The notes: generated by a model from the letters alone, not told the origin. A DNA stretch of 64,000 nucleotides from Bradyrhizobium sp. 199 (GCF_023073355.1 NZ_JADPJI010000008.1:842744-906743); one strand, 5' to 3'. Numbered from the stretch's first letter, positions 55,080 through 64,000 are shown. Translations and numbers: made by a program.

Positions 55080-55625
55080 CTAAAGTCCGAGGCATTCCCG
55101 GATATCCAACATGCTGCGCCGGAGCCACGTCTTCACCGTGTTGACGGGAGCGGCGAATTTCTCAGCCAATTGCTCGCGGCTCCAGCCGTTGTAATAGGCG
55201 AGAAGCACGAGCCGCTGACGGTCCGGCTCGAGCCGGCCGATGCATTCCAGCAACCGCTTCAACTCCTCGGTCATCTCCCGTCGCGCCAGCGGGTCGGGGC
55301 TGTCGGCCGCCACCTCCAGCGCCTGAGGCTCTTCCTCGATGGAGACCTCCGACTTTTTGCGCACGATGTCGATCGCACGGTTGCGCGCAATCGAGGCCAT
55401 CCACGTGATCGGCGACGATAGGGCCGGATCGAACCGGCCGGCGCTGTTCCAGATCTTGACGTAGGTCTCCTGAATGACCTCCTCTGCGAGATCCTGTCGG
55501 CGCAAGATACGGAGCACGACTCCAAAGAGTTTCGCCCGCGTGGCGGCGTAGAGGCGCTCGAACGCGGCCTGATCGCCCTTTGCCACCGCCTCAATCAACC
55601 CGACCAGCTCTGCTGGCGTCAGCAT
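55080..55625 (-). CDS. ECF sigma factor (SigK-like)
   Basis: 181 residues. Region 2 (about 22-90) has ILRRQDLAEEVIQETYVKIWN and the WMASIARNRAIDIVRK helix; region 4 (about 120-178) has LVLLAYYNGWSREQLAEKFAAPVNTVKTWLRR. Start at 55625 with GGGGGGCTGA upstream. Its partner is the RskA-type anti-sigma gene downstream. Flanked on both sides by copies of one palindromic repeat. The signal sensed is unknown. Confidence 0.9.
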   Translation of the reverse strand: MLTPAELVGLIEAVAKGDQAAFERLYAATRAKLFGVVLRILRRQDLAEEVIQETYVKIWNSAGRFDPALSSPITWMASIARNRAIDIVRKKSEVSIEEEPQALEVAADSPDPLARREMTEELKRLLECIGRLEPDRQRLVLLAYYNGWSREQLAEKFAAPVNTVKTWLRRSMLDIRECLGL

Positions 55626-55657
55626 TCAGCCCCCCGACACGCGGCGTGCCGCTTCCC

Positions 55658-55782
55658 TTCACCTCTCCCCAACGGGGAAAGGTCGATTTGCGCAGCAAAT
55701 CGGGTGAGGGGGCGCAGGGCTAAAGGGGGACCGTCACCCCTCACCCGGCGCTCCGCGCCGACCTCTTCCAAGGGAGAGGTGG
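55658..55782. repeat. Palindromic repeat element, copy 2
   Basis: Starts TTCACCTCTCCCC and ends AGGGAGAGGTGGG, with the same internal phrases as copy 1 (GGTCGATTTG, CCCTCACCCGG) but shorter and more diverged. The 309-bp gap 55626-55934 holds this, the fliJ terminator and no gene. Confidence 0.6.
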
Positions 55783-55871
55783 GCACCGCGGTTGCTGGCA
55801 CAGCATTCATCCCCTCCACCATAGCGCGTGGCAAAGCCGACCACCAAGGCCACGCTGTGGACAGCACATAC

Positions 55872-55898
55872 GAAAAACCCGGACCTTGCGGTCCGGGC
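55872..55898 (-). terminator. Rho-independent terminator of fliI-fliJ
   Basis: On the minus strand CCCGGACC-gcaa-GGTCCGGG is followed by TTTTT. An 8-bp perfect stem with a tetraloop and U-tract, 37 bp after the fliJ stop. Confidence 0.85.
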
Positions 55899-55934
55899 TT
55901 AGCGGATTCCTCGGCGGTCGGGTTGCTGGCGCCG

Positions 55935-56354
55935 TTAGGCGACGGCGCCGATGCGGGCGCGCATCAGGCCGATGCTGTCGAGGTCGGCCTGCTCGCGGGC
56001 GTTTTCCTCGGCGCGCTCGCGGGCCTGGTCGCGCTCGTCGAGGAGCTCGACCTTCTTCAGCTCCTCGAAGGCCTCGGCCAGCGCGGCCTTGGCTTCGTCG
56101 AGTTGGCCCTTGAGCTCGTCGGCCGAGCGGGTCAGGTTCTCGCGGCGCTGGATCGCGGCCTTGGCATAGGTCGGATAGGCAAAGTGCGAGGGATCGTTGA
56201 TCCCGGCACGCTCCTGCTCGGTCGTGATCTCGCGCTCAAGATCGGTCGACATCCGCTGGAAGTCGGCGATCATGGTCTCGATCTGGGTGACCCGGCGGCG
56301 CTTCTCGTCGACCTGAAACTTCTTCAGGCGAATGAGGGTATCTCGTGACTTCAT
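55935..56354 (-). CDS. fliJ: Flagellar export protein FliJ
   Basis: 139 residues, coiled coil almost throughout, with the alphaproteobacterial FliJ start MKSRDTLIRLKKFQVDEKRRR. FliJ is the stalk-like subunit that sits in the FliI hexamer and couples it to the FlhA export gate. It follows fliI by 121 bp and ends in a terminator. Confidence 0.9.
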   Translation of the reverse strand: MKSRDTLIRLKKFQVDEKRRRVTQIETMIADFQRMSTDLEREITTEQERAGINDPSHFAYPTYAKAAIQRRENLTRSADELKGQLDEAKAALAEAFEELKKVELLDERDQARERAEENAREQADLDSIGLMRARIGAVA

Positions 56355-56475
56355 CGACTCGTACTCCCCAGAAGTCCCCCCGCTGCACGTGGGACGATAC
56401 CGGTCACCCCACGGGCCCGATGGGGGCCCAGACCGGCTCTGCTACTCTGTGGGATGGGATGATGACGGGACAAAG

Positions 56476-57801
56476 TTAGCGTTCCGTTTCCAAATTACCG
56501 AGGATTAGCGCCAACTGGCGGTAGCCGTCCGCCAGCGATGCATTTTCATCCTTGCGCTGGCGCAGGAAGGTCTCCAGCGGCTCGTGCAGCCGGATCGCCT
56601 CGTCGACTTCGGGGCTGGAGCCGGCCCGGTAGGCGCCAAGACGGATCAATTCCTCCATGTCGGCATAGGTCGCCATCACCGCCCGCGCCTTCTGGATGAC
56701 GGGCCAGAATTGCGGATCGGCCGATTTCGGCATGGTGCGGGAGACGGATTTGAGGATGTTGATCGCGGGATAGCGGCCGCGCTCGGCGATCGAGCGCTGC
56801 ATCACGATGTGGCCGTCCAGAATGCCGCGGACGGCATCGGCGATCGGCTCGTTATGGTCGTCGCCGTCGACCAGCACCGTGAAGATCGCGGTGATGGCGC
56901 CCTCGCCGAGGCCCGGTCCGGCTCGCTCCAACAGTTTCGGCAGCTCGGTGAATACGGTCGGCGTGTAGCCCTTGGCCGTCGGCGGCTCGCCGGCGGAAAG
57001 GCCGATCTCGCGCTGGGCCATTGCAAAGCGCGTCACCGAGTCCATCAGGCAGAGCACGTCCTTGTCCTCGTCCCGAAAATATTCGGCGACCGCGAGCGTC
57101 AGATACGCGGCCTGGCGGCGCATCAGCGCCGGCTCGTCGGAAGTTGCGACCACCACGACCGAACGCGCCAGGCCCTCCTCGCCGAGATCGTCCTGCAAGA
57201 ATTCCTGCACTTCGCGGCCGCGTTCGCCGATCAGCCCGATGACGCTGACCGCGGCATCGACGTTGCGCGCCAGCATCGAGAGCAAAACCGATTTGCCGAC
57301 GCCGGAGCCTGCGAAGATGCCCATGCGCTGGCCGCGGCAGCAGGTGAGAAACGTGTTCATCGCGCGCACGCCGAGATCGAGCGGAGCGCCGACGCGCTTG
57401 CGCGAATGCGCCGGCGGCGGCGTATTGCGGAACGGCATCGGCGATGAACCTTGCGGCAACGGCCCCTTGCCGTCGATCGGCTCGCCCAGCGCGTTGACGA
57501 CGCGGCCGAGCCAGGCCGCTGACGGCCGCACTTGATTGGCGGCATTGGCGATGACGGCCTTGCAACCGCGGCGCACGCCGTCGAGGCCGGCGAACGGCAT
57601 CACGACAGCATTGTTGCCGGAGAAGCCGATCACCTCGCAAGGAATGCTGCGGTTGGCGCCGGTCTCGATCACGAGCCGCGCGCCGACCGACATCGCGTGA
57701 ATGGGTCCGGCCACCTCGACCATCAGACCGCGCACGCCGACCACGCGGCCGTAAATATTGACGCCGTCGATGTCGCCGATCTGTTCGGCCAAAGCCTTCA
57801 T
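56476..57801 (-). CDS. fliI: Flagellum-specific export ATPase FliI
   Basis: 441 residues. P-loop AGSGVGKS at 164-171, GERGREVQEF, Walker B LCLMDSVTRFAMAQREIGLSAGEPP and the F1-like arrangement make this FliI. It is homologous to the F1 beta subunit and energises substrate unfolding and release at the flagellar export gate. Start ATG at 57801, GAAGG upstream. It is divergent from ctrA across 416 bp. Confidence 0.95.
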   Translation of the reverse strand: MKALAEQIGDIDGVNIYGRVVGVRGLMVEVAGPIHAMSVGARLVIETGANRSIPCEVIGFSGNNAVVMPFAGLDGVRRGCKAVIANAANQVRPSAAWLGRVVNALGEPIDGKGPLPQGSSPMPFRNTPPPAHSRKRVGAPLDLGVRAMNTFLTCCRGQRMGIFAGSGVGKSVLLSMLARNVDAAVSVIGLIGERGREVQEFLQDDLGEEGLARSVVVVATSDEPALMRRQAAYLTLAVAEYFRDEDKDVLCLMDSVTRFAMAQREIGLSAGEPPTAKGYTPTVFTELPKLLERAGPGLGEGAITAIFTVLVDGDDHNEPIADAVRGILDGHIVMQRSIAERGRYPAINILKSVSRTMPKSADPQFWPVIQKARAVMATYADMEELIRLGAYRAGSSPEVDEAIRLHEPLETFLRQRKDENASLADGYRQLALILGNLETER

Positions 57802-58217
57802 TGGGGGGCCTTCGTTAAGGGGGGCGCCTTGGAGATCCGGGACTTCACAGTGAAAACCTTAAGTTTCGCCATATTTCTGAACGGAGCTTAACTCCGTGTT
57901 TACCCGCATCATTAATCATTGCGTCACTGTCTTTGTGACTGAGCGTGACTCCCCTTCAGAAGAAGGCTGAGTCGCGGGAGTCGGTTAGGCCCGTCTCTTA
58001 AAGTGGAACTTGAACGGAGCTGGGTGACGAAAGCTGCTTCACACGCAAGACCTTAGGGCGATTCGACAAAAATTGCACCGGGGGGACTTGCGTTCCAGAA
58101 TCAGGATTTGTTAACCATCTGTTGTCAGGATCCGAATCAGTTGTTCAAAGGCGTTTTGTTGAGTGCCGCGAATGCGGCCGACCTGACGCCCAGGAGCGGC
58201 GACTATGGGGAACTGGC
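57802..58217. promoter_or_regulatory. Shared fliI/ctrA regulatory region with GANTC sites and CtrA boxes
   Basis: 416 bp without a gene. Six GANTC (CcrM methylation) sites occur in 192 bp: 57947, 57969, 57978, 58060, 58098 and 58134. A CtrA box-like TTAA-N7-TTTA lies at 57888-57902, and TTAACCAT, a classic CtrA half-site, at 58111-58118. The layout suggests methylation-timed, autoregulated ctrA transcription and CtrA control of fliI. Confidence 0.65.
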
Positions 58218-58919
<702 letters not shown>

Positions 58920-58967
58920 TCAGTTTACGTCGCAAGCCCCGTTCGGGCTTGCTCCTCCCAGCCTGGA

Positions 58968-58998
58968 CCCCGCCGCAAATGGCGGGGTTTTGTTTTTT
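58968..58998 (+). terminator. Rho-independent terminator of ctrA
   Basis: CCCCGCC (58968-58974), loop GCAAAT, GGCGGGG (58981-58987), then TTTTGTTTTTT. A second small hairpin (AAGCCCC-gttc-GGGCTT) lies just before it. Confidence 0.9.
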
Positions 58999-59088
58999 GG
59001 GGACGCGCCACGCGGCCTCGTCGTCGTCCCGACGTTGAACCGCTAACCTTCCCCCGCCGACGAATGGTTGCTGCACGATGGGGGAACG

Positions 59089-59493
59089 ATGATCCTGCAA
59101 TCACTCGCGGGCCTGCCCGCCTTCCTGGTCTATTTCTGCACCGGGCTGATCGGGATCGTCGCGTATCTGTTTGTCTATACCCGCATCACGGCGCACAACG
59201 AGTTCCAGCTGATCCGCGACAACGAGCCGGCCGCGGCGATCGCGCTCGGGCTGAGCCTGCTCGGCTTCGTGGCACCGCTGGTCAGCGCGATCGCACATTC
59301 GGCCAATGTATTGGACTGCATGATCTGGGCGACGGTCGCACTGGTCGTGCAGGTCATCATGTTCTTCCTCGTGAAGGTCCCGGTGCCGAATCTGTCGGCG
59401 CGGATCTCTGCCGGCGAGCTGGCCCCGGCGATTTGGCTCGGCCTGTCCTCGCTCGCCGCGGGCCTCCTGAATGCCGCCTGCATGATTTACTGA
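59089..59493 (+). CDS. DUF350 membrane protein (YjfL-like)
   Basis: 134 residues from the ATG at 59089 (GGGGGAACG). Four hydrophobic helices (about 6-30, 45-67, 74-95 and 110-133), arranged as two similar halves with the DUF350 phrase DNEPAAAIALGLSLLGFV. The next two genes encode a YgiB-like and a YgiC-like protein, the same trio as E. coli yjfL-yjfM-yjfC. Function of the trio is not settled. Confidence 0.82.
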   Translation: MILQSLAGLPAFLVYFCTGLIGIVAYLFVYTRITAHNEFQLIRDNEPAAAIALGLSLLGFVAPLVSAIAHSANVLDCMIWATVALVVQVIMFFLVKVPVPNLSARISAGELAPAIWLGLSSLAAGLLNAACMIY

Positions 59494-59495
59494 CC

Positions 59496-59885
59496 ATGGC
59501 CGACAAACCCTCCAAAAAGGAATTCGGCAAGCGCCGGAAGGCGGCCGAGCCACCTCCTGAGCGATCGCCGATGAAACGCTCCGGCCATGTCGCGCTGCTG
59601 GTGATGGGCACGCTCGCGGTCGGCACCACCGCCTACACGATGATGCCGGGGAGTTGCGAGCCGCCTCCATCCGGAACGGAAGCCTCGGCTCTGTCGAGCA
59701 CCGCCTGCAGCAGCAGGAGCAGCTCCTCGAGCAGCGGCAGCTCGCGCTGGTCGTCGCGATCGAGCTTCTTCAGCAGCGATTCCTCGAGCCATTCCTCATC
59801 TGGAACGTCGTCCGATTCCGGCCACAGCAGCGTCAGCCGCGGCGGCTTCGGCTCGTTCGGCCATGGCTTTTCGAGCGGCGGCTAG
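59496..59885 (+). CDS. YgiB/DUF1190-like Ser-rich protein
   Basis: 129 residues, start 2 nt after the DUF350 stop. One membrane or signal-like segment at about 31-50 (HVALLVMGTLAVGTTAYTMM), two Cys (SC, AC), a long Ser-rich tract (about 72-110) and a Gly-rich end RGGFGSFGHGFSSGG, which is the closing signature of YgiB-type proteins. The Ser tract is lower in complexity than usual. Likely periplasmic. The family call rests on the C-terminus and on gene order. Confidence 0.6.
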   Translation: MADKPSKKEFGKRRKAAEPPPERSPMKRSGHVALLVMGTLAVGTTAYTMMPGSCEPPPSGTEASALSSTACSSRSSSSSSGSSRWSSRSSFFSSDSSSHSSSGTSSDSGHSSVSRGGFGSFGHGFSSGG

Positions 59886-59943
59886 CGCATGATCCGGAAA
59901 AGTGGCCACCGGTTGTCAGGCAAGAGCATGCGCAGGAAATAAC

Positions 59944-61104
59944 ATGCAGCGCATCAATTGTCTCGAGCGCGACGACTGGCGAGAGACCGCGGCGCAATGC
60001 GGCTTCGTCTTCCACACCATCGACGGCGAACGCTATTGGGACGAGCGCGCCTATTACGGCTTCACGCTCGAGGAGATCGAGCGCGGCATCGAGGCGCCGA
60101 CCGGCGAGATCGATGCGATGTGCCTGGAGCTTGCCGGCCGCGTCATCGGCGACGAGCGGCTCCTGCGTCGCTTGCAGATTCCGGAAGCGTTCTGGAGCCT
60201 GATCGACGAGAGCTGGAAGCGCGACGACCGCAGCCTCTATGGCCGGCTCGATCTCAGCTATGACGGCAAAGGTCCGGCAAAGCTGCTCGAATACAACGCG
60301 GATACGCCGACCTCGCTGTTCGAGGCTGCCGTCTTCCAATGGACCTGGCTAGAACAGGCGATCGAACGCCGCGTCATCCCCGCGCGTGCCGATCAGTTCA
60401 ACTCCATGCACGAGCGGCTGATCGCGGCGTGGAAGGAGATCGCCGGCGGCCGCCAGCTCCATCTCACCGGCAGCACCGGCAATCAGGAAGACGCCGGCAC
60501 GCTGGCTTATCTCGAAGACACCGCACGCCAGGCCGGGCTCTCGACCAGGCTGCTCGACATCGAACAGGTCGGCTGGCGCGATGAGCCTGGCTGCTTCGTC
60601 GACCTCGATGATGGCGACATCACGCTGGCGTTCAAACTCTATCCCTGGGAGTGGATGTTCCATGACTCGTTCGGCGCCAAGCTGAAGGACGCGCCGACGC
60701 GCTGGATCGAGCCGCCGTGGAAGGCGGTGCTTTCCAACAAAGGCATTTTGCCGCTGCTGTGGGAGATGTTTCCGAACCATCCCCATCTGCTGCCGGCCTT
60801 CTTCGAGGACGATCCGCGCTCCCCGGAGCTCGGCACATCCTATGTGCGCAAGCCGCTGCTGTCGCGCGAAGGCGCCAATGTCACGAGTGTGTCCGGCGGC
60901 ATGGCGCTCGACGAACAGGCAGGCCCCTACGGGGCTGAAGGTTTCGTGCGGCAAGCGCTGGCGCCGCTGCCGAATTTTTCCGGCTTCTATCCGGTGATTG
61001 GAAGCTGGCTGGTGAACCACGAACCCTGCGGATTGTCGATCCGCGAGGACGAGAGCCCGATCACGGGCAACCGCTCGCGGTTTCTGCCCCATGCGATCTT
61101 GTGA
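59944..61104 (+). CDS. Glutathionylspermidine synthase family, ATP-grasp ligase (YgiC/YjfC-like)
   Basis: 386 residues from the ATG at 59944 (GCAGGAAATAAC). The GSP-synthase C-terminal ATP-grasp fold is recognisable from YGRLDLSYDGKGPAKLLEYNADTPTSLFEAA (split here by position 83-113), the phosphate-binding KPLLSREGANV and the final GSWLVNHEPCGLSIREDES. It lacks the amidase half of E. coli GspSA. It probably joins a peptide or protein carboxylate to an amine such as a polyamine. Confidence 0.85.
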   Translation: MQRINCLERDDWRETAAQCGFVFHTIDGERYWDERAYYGFTLEEIERGIEAPTGEIDAMCLELAGRVIGDERLLRRLQIPEAFWSLIDESWKRDDRSLYGRLDLSYDGKGPAKLLEYNADTPTSLFEAAVFQWTWLEQAIERRVIPARADQFNSMHERLIAAWKEIAGGRQLHLTGSTGNQEDAGTLAYLEDTARQAGLSTRLLDIEQVGWRDEPGCFVDLDDGDITLAFKLYPWEWMFHDSFGAKLKDAPTRWIEPPWKAVLSNKGILPLLWEMFPNHPHLLPAFFEDDPRSPELGTSYVRKPLLSREGANVTSVSGGMALDEQAGPYGAEGFVRQALAPLPNFSGFYPVIGSWLVNHEPCGLSIREDESPITGNRSRFLPHAIL

Positions 61105-61141
61105 GGCACGTCGTCGCGAGCCGGAATGACGAGGAGAAGGA

Positions 61142-62014
61142 TCACCTCGCCGCGGCGATCTTCAACGACGGCGGCATCAAACCGCCCATGGGGCGGCCGG
61201 AGCGCGCGGGGTTGAGCTGGTACAGACCACGGCGCTCAGTGATGGGACGGAACGCATCGGTAATGCCGACGACGGATTCGGCAGCGCCGAGCAGCAACGT
61301 GCCGTCGGCCTCCAGGCCCTTTGCCATCCGCTCGAAGATCACCGCCTTGGTGTCCTGGTCGAAATAGATCAGTACGTTGCGGCAGAAGATCACGTCGAAC
61401 GTGCCGAGATGGCAGAAGTCCTGCAGCAGATTGAGCTGGCGAAACTGCACCATCGCGCGAATATCGGCATTGAGCTGCCAAACTTCGCCAGTCTGCGTGA
61501 AGTACTTCATCAGGTGCTGGATAGGCAGGCCGCGCTGCACCTCGAACTGGCTGTAGATTCCGGCCTTGGATTTCTCGAGCACCTCCAGCGACAGGTCGGT
61601 GGCCACGATCTCGATGCGCCAACCGGCGAGGACGGCGCCCATCTCCTTCACGCACATCGCGATCGAATAGGGCTCCTGCCCCGTCGAGGACGCCGCCGAC
61701 CAGATGCGCAAGCTCTTGCGCGCCGCGCGCGCCTTGATCAGGCCTGGCAGAATCGTCTCGCGCAGATGATCGAACGGGATCTTGTCGCGGTAGAAGAAGG
61801 TCTCGTTGGTGGTCATCGCTTCGACCACGTCGCTCGCGAGCCGGCCGTCGCCGTTCCTGATCTTCAGCACGAGATCGGGAATGCCGGGAAGGCTTGCCTT
61901 GCGCGCGAGCGGCAGCAGCCGGCTTTCAACCAGATATTGCTTGTCGGGGGACAGATCGAGGCCGGAGCGCTCCTTCAGGAACTTGCGCAGATAGTCGTAG
62001 TCGGTGGGCGTCAC
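61142..62014 (-). CDS. cheR: Chemotaxis methyltransferase CheR
   Basis: 290 residues from a GTG at 62014 with GGGAGATCGCTC upstream; it overlaps the cheB stop by GTGA. The N-terminal helical domain (about 1-75) precedes a SAM domain with IWSAASSTGQEPYSIAM (about 103-119) and FCRNVLIYFD. CheR methylates receptor glutamates using SAM. Downstream partner of cheB in one operon. Confidence 0.94.
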   Translation of the reverse strand: MTPTDYDYLRKFLKERSGLDLSPDKQYLVESRLLPLARKASLPGIPDLVLKIRNGDGRLASDVVEAMTTNETFFYRDKIPFDHLRETILPGLIKARAARKSLRIWSAASSTGQEPYSIAMCVKEMGAVLAGWRIEIVATDLSLEVLEKSKAGIYSQFEVQRGLPIQHLMKYFTQTGEVWQLNADIRAMVQFRQLNLLQDFCHLGTFDVIFCRNVLIYFDQDTKAVIFERMAKGLEADGTLLLGAAESVVGITDAFRPITERRGLYQLNPARSGRPMGGLMPPSLKIAAAR

Positions 62015-63207
62015 GAGCGATCTCCCGCGAACAGGCGGTTGATCTTGGCGCCGATCTGATTGAGCGGCAGGATCGCCGCGCAGATGCCGGCATTGGCAGC
62101 CGCGCCCGGCATGCCCCAGACCACGCTGGAGGCCTCGTCCTGCGCGATGACGCTGCCGCCGGCGGCAACGATGTCCTTGCCGCCGCGCATGCCGTCCGAG
62201 CCCATGCCGGTCAGGATCACGGAGAGGATGCTGCCGTGCCAGATGTCGATGGCGGAGGTGAAGAGCGGATCGACCGCGGGCTTGCAGAAATTGACGGCGG
62301 GGCCGTCGTCGAGCGCGATCACGGTGTCCGCGCCGCTGCGTACGACGCGCATGTGTTTGCCGCCCGGCGCGAGATAAATCCGTCCCGGCTTCACCGGCTC
62401 GCCGTCGACCGCCTCGGCCGCCGGCTTGCGGCTCGAACGCGCCAGATGCTCGGCGAGAATGGTGGTGAAGGTCGGCGGCATGTGCTGGGTGATCAGCACC
62501 GGGACGCGGTCGATGACCGGGCCGAGCTCGGTGACCAGCGCCATCAGCGCCTGCGGACCGCCGGTCGAGGAGCCGATCAGCAGCACCTTCGGTGCCTGCG
62601 TCGAGAACGGGCGTGTGACCAAGGCTCCCGAGGACGGTGCGTGCAGGGCTGGAGCCGAGACGGGCGCGGCGGGCCGCGCAATCGGGCCGCGCGGGGCCGG
62701 AGCCGGGCTCGCGGGCGCCAGCGGAGGACTTGCAACCGCGTGCTTGCGGCGCAGCCGCGCGCCGAGATGGCGGATCTTCTGGATCAGATCGTGATGAAAG
62801 ATGTCCGCGGCCGACGCCTCGCGCGTCGATTCCGGCTTCGGAATATAATCGGCCGCGCCGAGCGACAGCGCCTTGAAGCTGATCTCCGCGTTACGGCGGG
62901 TCAGCGTCGAAGCCATGATGATGACGAGATCGCGCTTCTTCGCCAGCAGCTGCGGCAGCGCCGAGATACCGTCGAGCTCGGGCATTTCGATGTCGAGCAC
63001 GGCAACGTCAGGATTGATGCGTTCGATCTGGTTGACCGCTTCGAGCCCGGTGCGTAGAGAGGCCGCGACTTCCATGTCGTGCTCGGCGCCGATCCAGCGC
63101 GAGATCAGACCGCGGATGACGACGGAGTCGTCGACGATCATCACCCGCAGCGGTCCCGCTTCGCGCGAGCCCGCCGTGGCCGAATTACCTGCGAACGCAA
63201 TACTCAT
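62011..63207 (-). CDS. cheB: Chemotaxis methylesterase CheB
   Basis: 398 residues. Receiver domain 20-140 with Asp72 (VLDIEMP), a Pro/Ala-rich linker (about 155-205), and the esterase domain (about 208-390) with Ser in GSSTGGPQAL, His in TQHMPP and Asp in TGMGSDGM. It removes methyl groups from receptors when phosphorylated. Start ATG at 63207 after the cheY gene by 75 bp. Confidence 0.94.
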   Translation of the reverse strand: MSIAFAGNSATAGSREAGPLRVMIVDDSVVIRGLISRWIGAEHDMEVAASLRTGLEAVNQIERINPDVAVLDIEMPELDGISALPQLLAKKRDLVIIMASTLTRRNAEISFKALSLGAADYIPKPESTREASAADIFHHDLIQKIRHLGARLRRKHAVASPPLAPASPAPAPRGPIARPAAPVSAPALHAPSSGALVTRPFSTQAPKVLLIGSSTGGPQALMALVTELGPVIDRVPVLITQHMPPTFTTILAEHLARSSRKPAAEAVDGEPVKPGRIYLAPGGKHMRVVRSGADTVIALDDGPAVNFCKPAVDPLFTSAIDIWHGSILSVILTGMGSDGMRGGKDIVAAGGSVIAQDEASSVVWGMPGAAANAGICAAILPLNQIGAKINRLFAGDRS

Positions 63208-63282
63208 TACTCACCAACTCAGACTGAAAGGACACAGTTGAAAACAGGCGCCGAAGGATCCGTTCGGCATCCGGCCGATCGC

Positions 63283-63648
63283 TCAGATAAGGCCGACTTC
63301 CTGGAATTTCGCCGTCACGATGTCCTTGTCGAAAGGCTTCATGATGTACTCATTGGCGCCGGCATGCAGCGCGCGGGCGATATGCGCGACGTCGTTCTCG
63401 GTGGTGCAGAACACTACCTTGGGCTGGTCGCCGCCGGGCATGCGCCTGAGATGACCGAGGAACTCGTAGCCGTCCATCACGGGCATGTTCCAGTCGAGCA
63501 GCACCGCATCGGGCAGGCCGCGCTTGCAGGCTTCCAGCGCCTTCTCACCGTCCTCGGCTTCGAGGATCTGGAAGTCGAGACCCTCCAGGATCCGGCGCGC
63601 AACCTTGCGGATGACGCTGGAATCATCAACGACGAGACAAGTTCGCAT
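63283..63648 (-). CDS. cheY: Chemotaxis response regulator CheY
   Basis: 121 residues, a single receiver domain with acidic pair DD (8-9), phospho-acceptor Asp52 (LLDWNMP) and Lys in MKPFDKD. In this operon (cheW, cheY, cheB, cheR) it should carry the signal from CheA to the motor or act as a phosphate sink. No output domain. Confidence 0.93.
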   Translation of the reverse strand: MRTCLVVDDSSVIRKVARRILEGLDFQILEAEDGEKALEACKRGLPDAVLLDWNMPVMDGYEFLGHLRRMPGGDQPKVVFCTTENDVAHIARALHAGANEYIMKPFDKDIVTAKFQEVGLI

Positions 63649-63718
63649 GTGAACCTCTGCTTCCTCCCCCTTTGCGGGGGCACTTCCAATTGCAAGTCCG
63701 GCGGCGAGGGCCGCCGTA

Positions 63719-64000
63719 TCAGGCCGCCATCAGCTCGGGCGCGAGTTCGAGGACGCGATCGACGTCGAGGACGACCATGAGCTGTCCGTCGAGGCGGTGG
63801 ACGCCGCCGGCGAGCTTGGCCATGCGGGGATCGAGATTGACGGGGTTCTCTTCCATGCCGGCGTCGGGCAGGCGCAGCACCTCGCCGATCTGGTCGATCA
63901 GCAGGCCGTAGGATTCACCGCGCAGGTCGACGCCGACCGCCATCGGCACCTTGCCGTCCTCGGGCTGCGGCAGGCCGAGACGGGCGCGCATGTCGACCAC
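63719..64000 (-). CDS. cheW: Chemotaxis coupling protein CheW, C-terminal part
   Basis: The 5' end lies beyond the window; 93 codons and the stop are visible. Conserved CheW strings: VVDMRARLGLP, YGLLIDQIGEVLRL, and a C-terminal QLMVVLDVDRVLEL. CheW bridges receptors and CheA. First visible gene of the minus-strand che operon. Confidence 0.9.
   Translation of the reverse strand: MVDMRARLGLPQPEDGKVPMAVGVDLRGESYGLLIDQIGEVLRLPDAGMEENPVNLDPRMAKLAGGVHRLDGQLMVVLDVDRVLELAPELMAA

Overview
The window reads as chromosomal DNA of a Bradyrhizobium-like alphaproteobacterium (Rhizobiales). The evidence is high GC, a CtrA regulator with GANTC-rich upstream DNA, sigma-EcfG-type promoters (GGAAC-N16-CGTT), flhA/fliI/fliJ and cheR/cheB/cheY/cheW of rhizobial type, many class III nucleotide cyclases, and intergenic palindromes of the kind I associate with Bradyrhizobium. 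I see no tRNA, rRNA, CRISPR array, transposase or phage gene.

Layout. 1-2 kb: end of a rhodanese gene and small stress-type proteins. 2-7 kb: three class III cyclase genes and a HutD protein. 7.4-10 kb: a bufferin-type RiPP operon (Cys-containing exported precursor, MNIO/DUF692 enzyme, DUF2063 partner, DoxX) behind a candidate ECF promoter. 10-17.6 kb: methyltransferases and an envelope/polysaccharide group (L,D-transpeptidase, flippase, Tat-exported GH10 glycanase, DUF6492 protein). 17.6-29.9 kb: a SAM-cyclase-ATPase-TPR protein divergent from a 2150-residue NRPS with A-T-C-A-T-C order and no thioesterase, followed by a 55-residue Lys-rich protein, an Sfp-type phosphopantetheinyl transferase and a luciferase-like monooxygenase. 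30-37 kb: HDAC/acetylpolyamine amidohydrolase-type enzyme, SMP-30 protein, a frameshifted sorbosone dehydrogenase-cytochrome c gene, small proteins, gamma-glutamyltransferase and a His-rich exported protein. 37-46.8 kb: D-amino acid dehydrogenase and omega-transaminase with a divergent XRE-cupin regulator, a PaoABC-type molybdenum aldehyde oxidoreductase with a divergent TetR, and a LysR/cupin pair. 46.8-55.6 kb: MFS transporter, flhA, a broken FAD oxidoreductase, AraC regulator, anti-sigma factor and ECF sigma factor. 55.9-64 kb: fliJ, fliI, ctrA, a DUF350-YgiB-YgiC triad, then cheR, cheB, cheY and the end of cheW.

How genes work together. The bufferin operon should make a post-translationally modified, exported metal-binding peptide. 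The NRPS needs the neighbouring phosphopantetheinyl transferase for its two carrier domains; it looks able to activate a carboxylic acid starter, add one unit chosen by an adenylation domain lacking the usual amino-binding Asp, and release the chain through its terminal condensation domain. CtrA plausibly links motility genes (flhA, fliI) to the cell cycle through CtrA-box-like sites seen upstream of each. The NRPS locus is the best candidate for an undescribed system; the bufferin operon and the DUF350-YgiB-YgiC triad are rare, recognisable systems worth follow-up.
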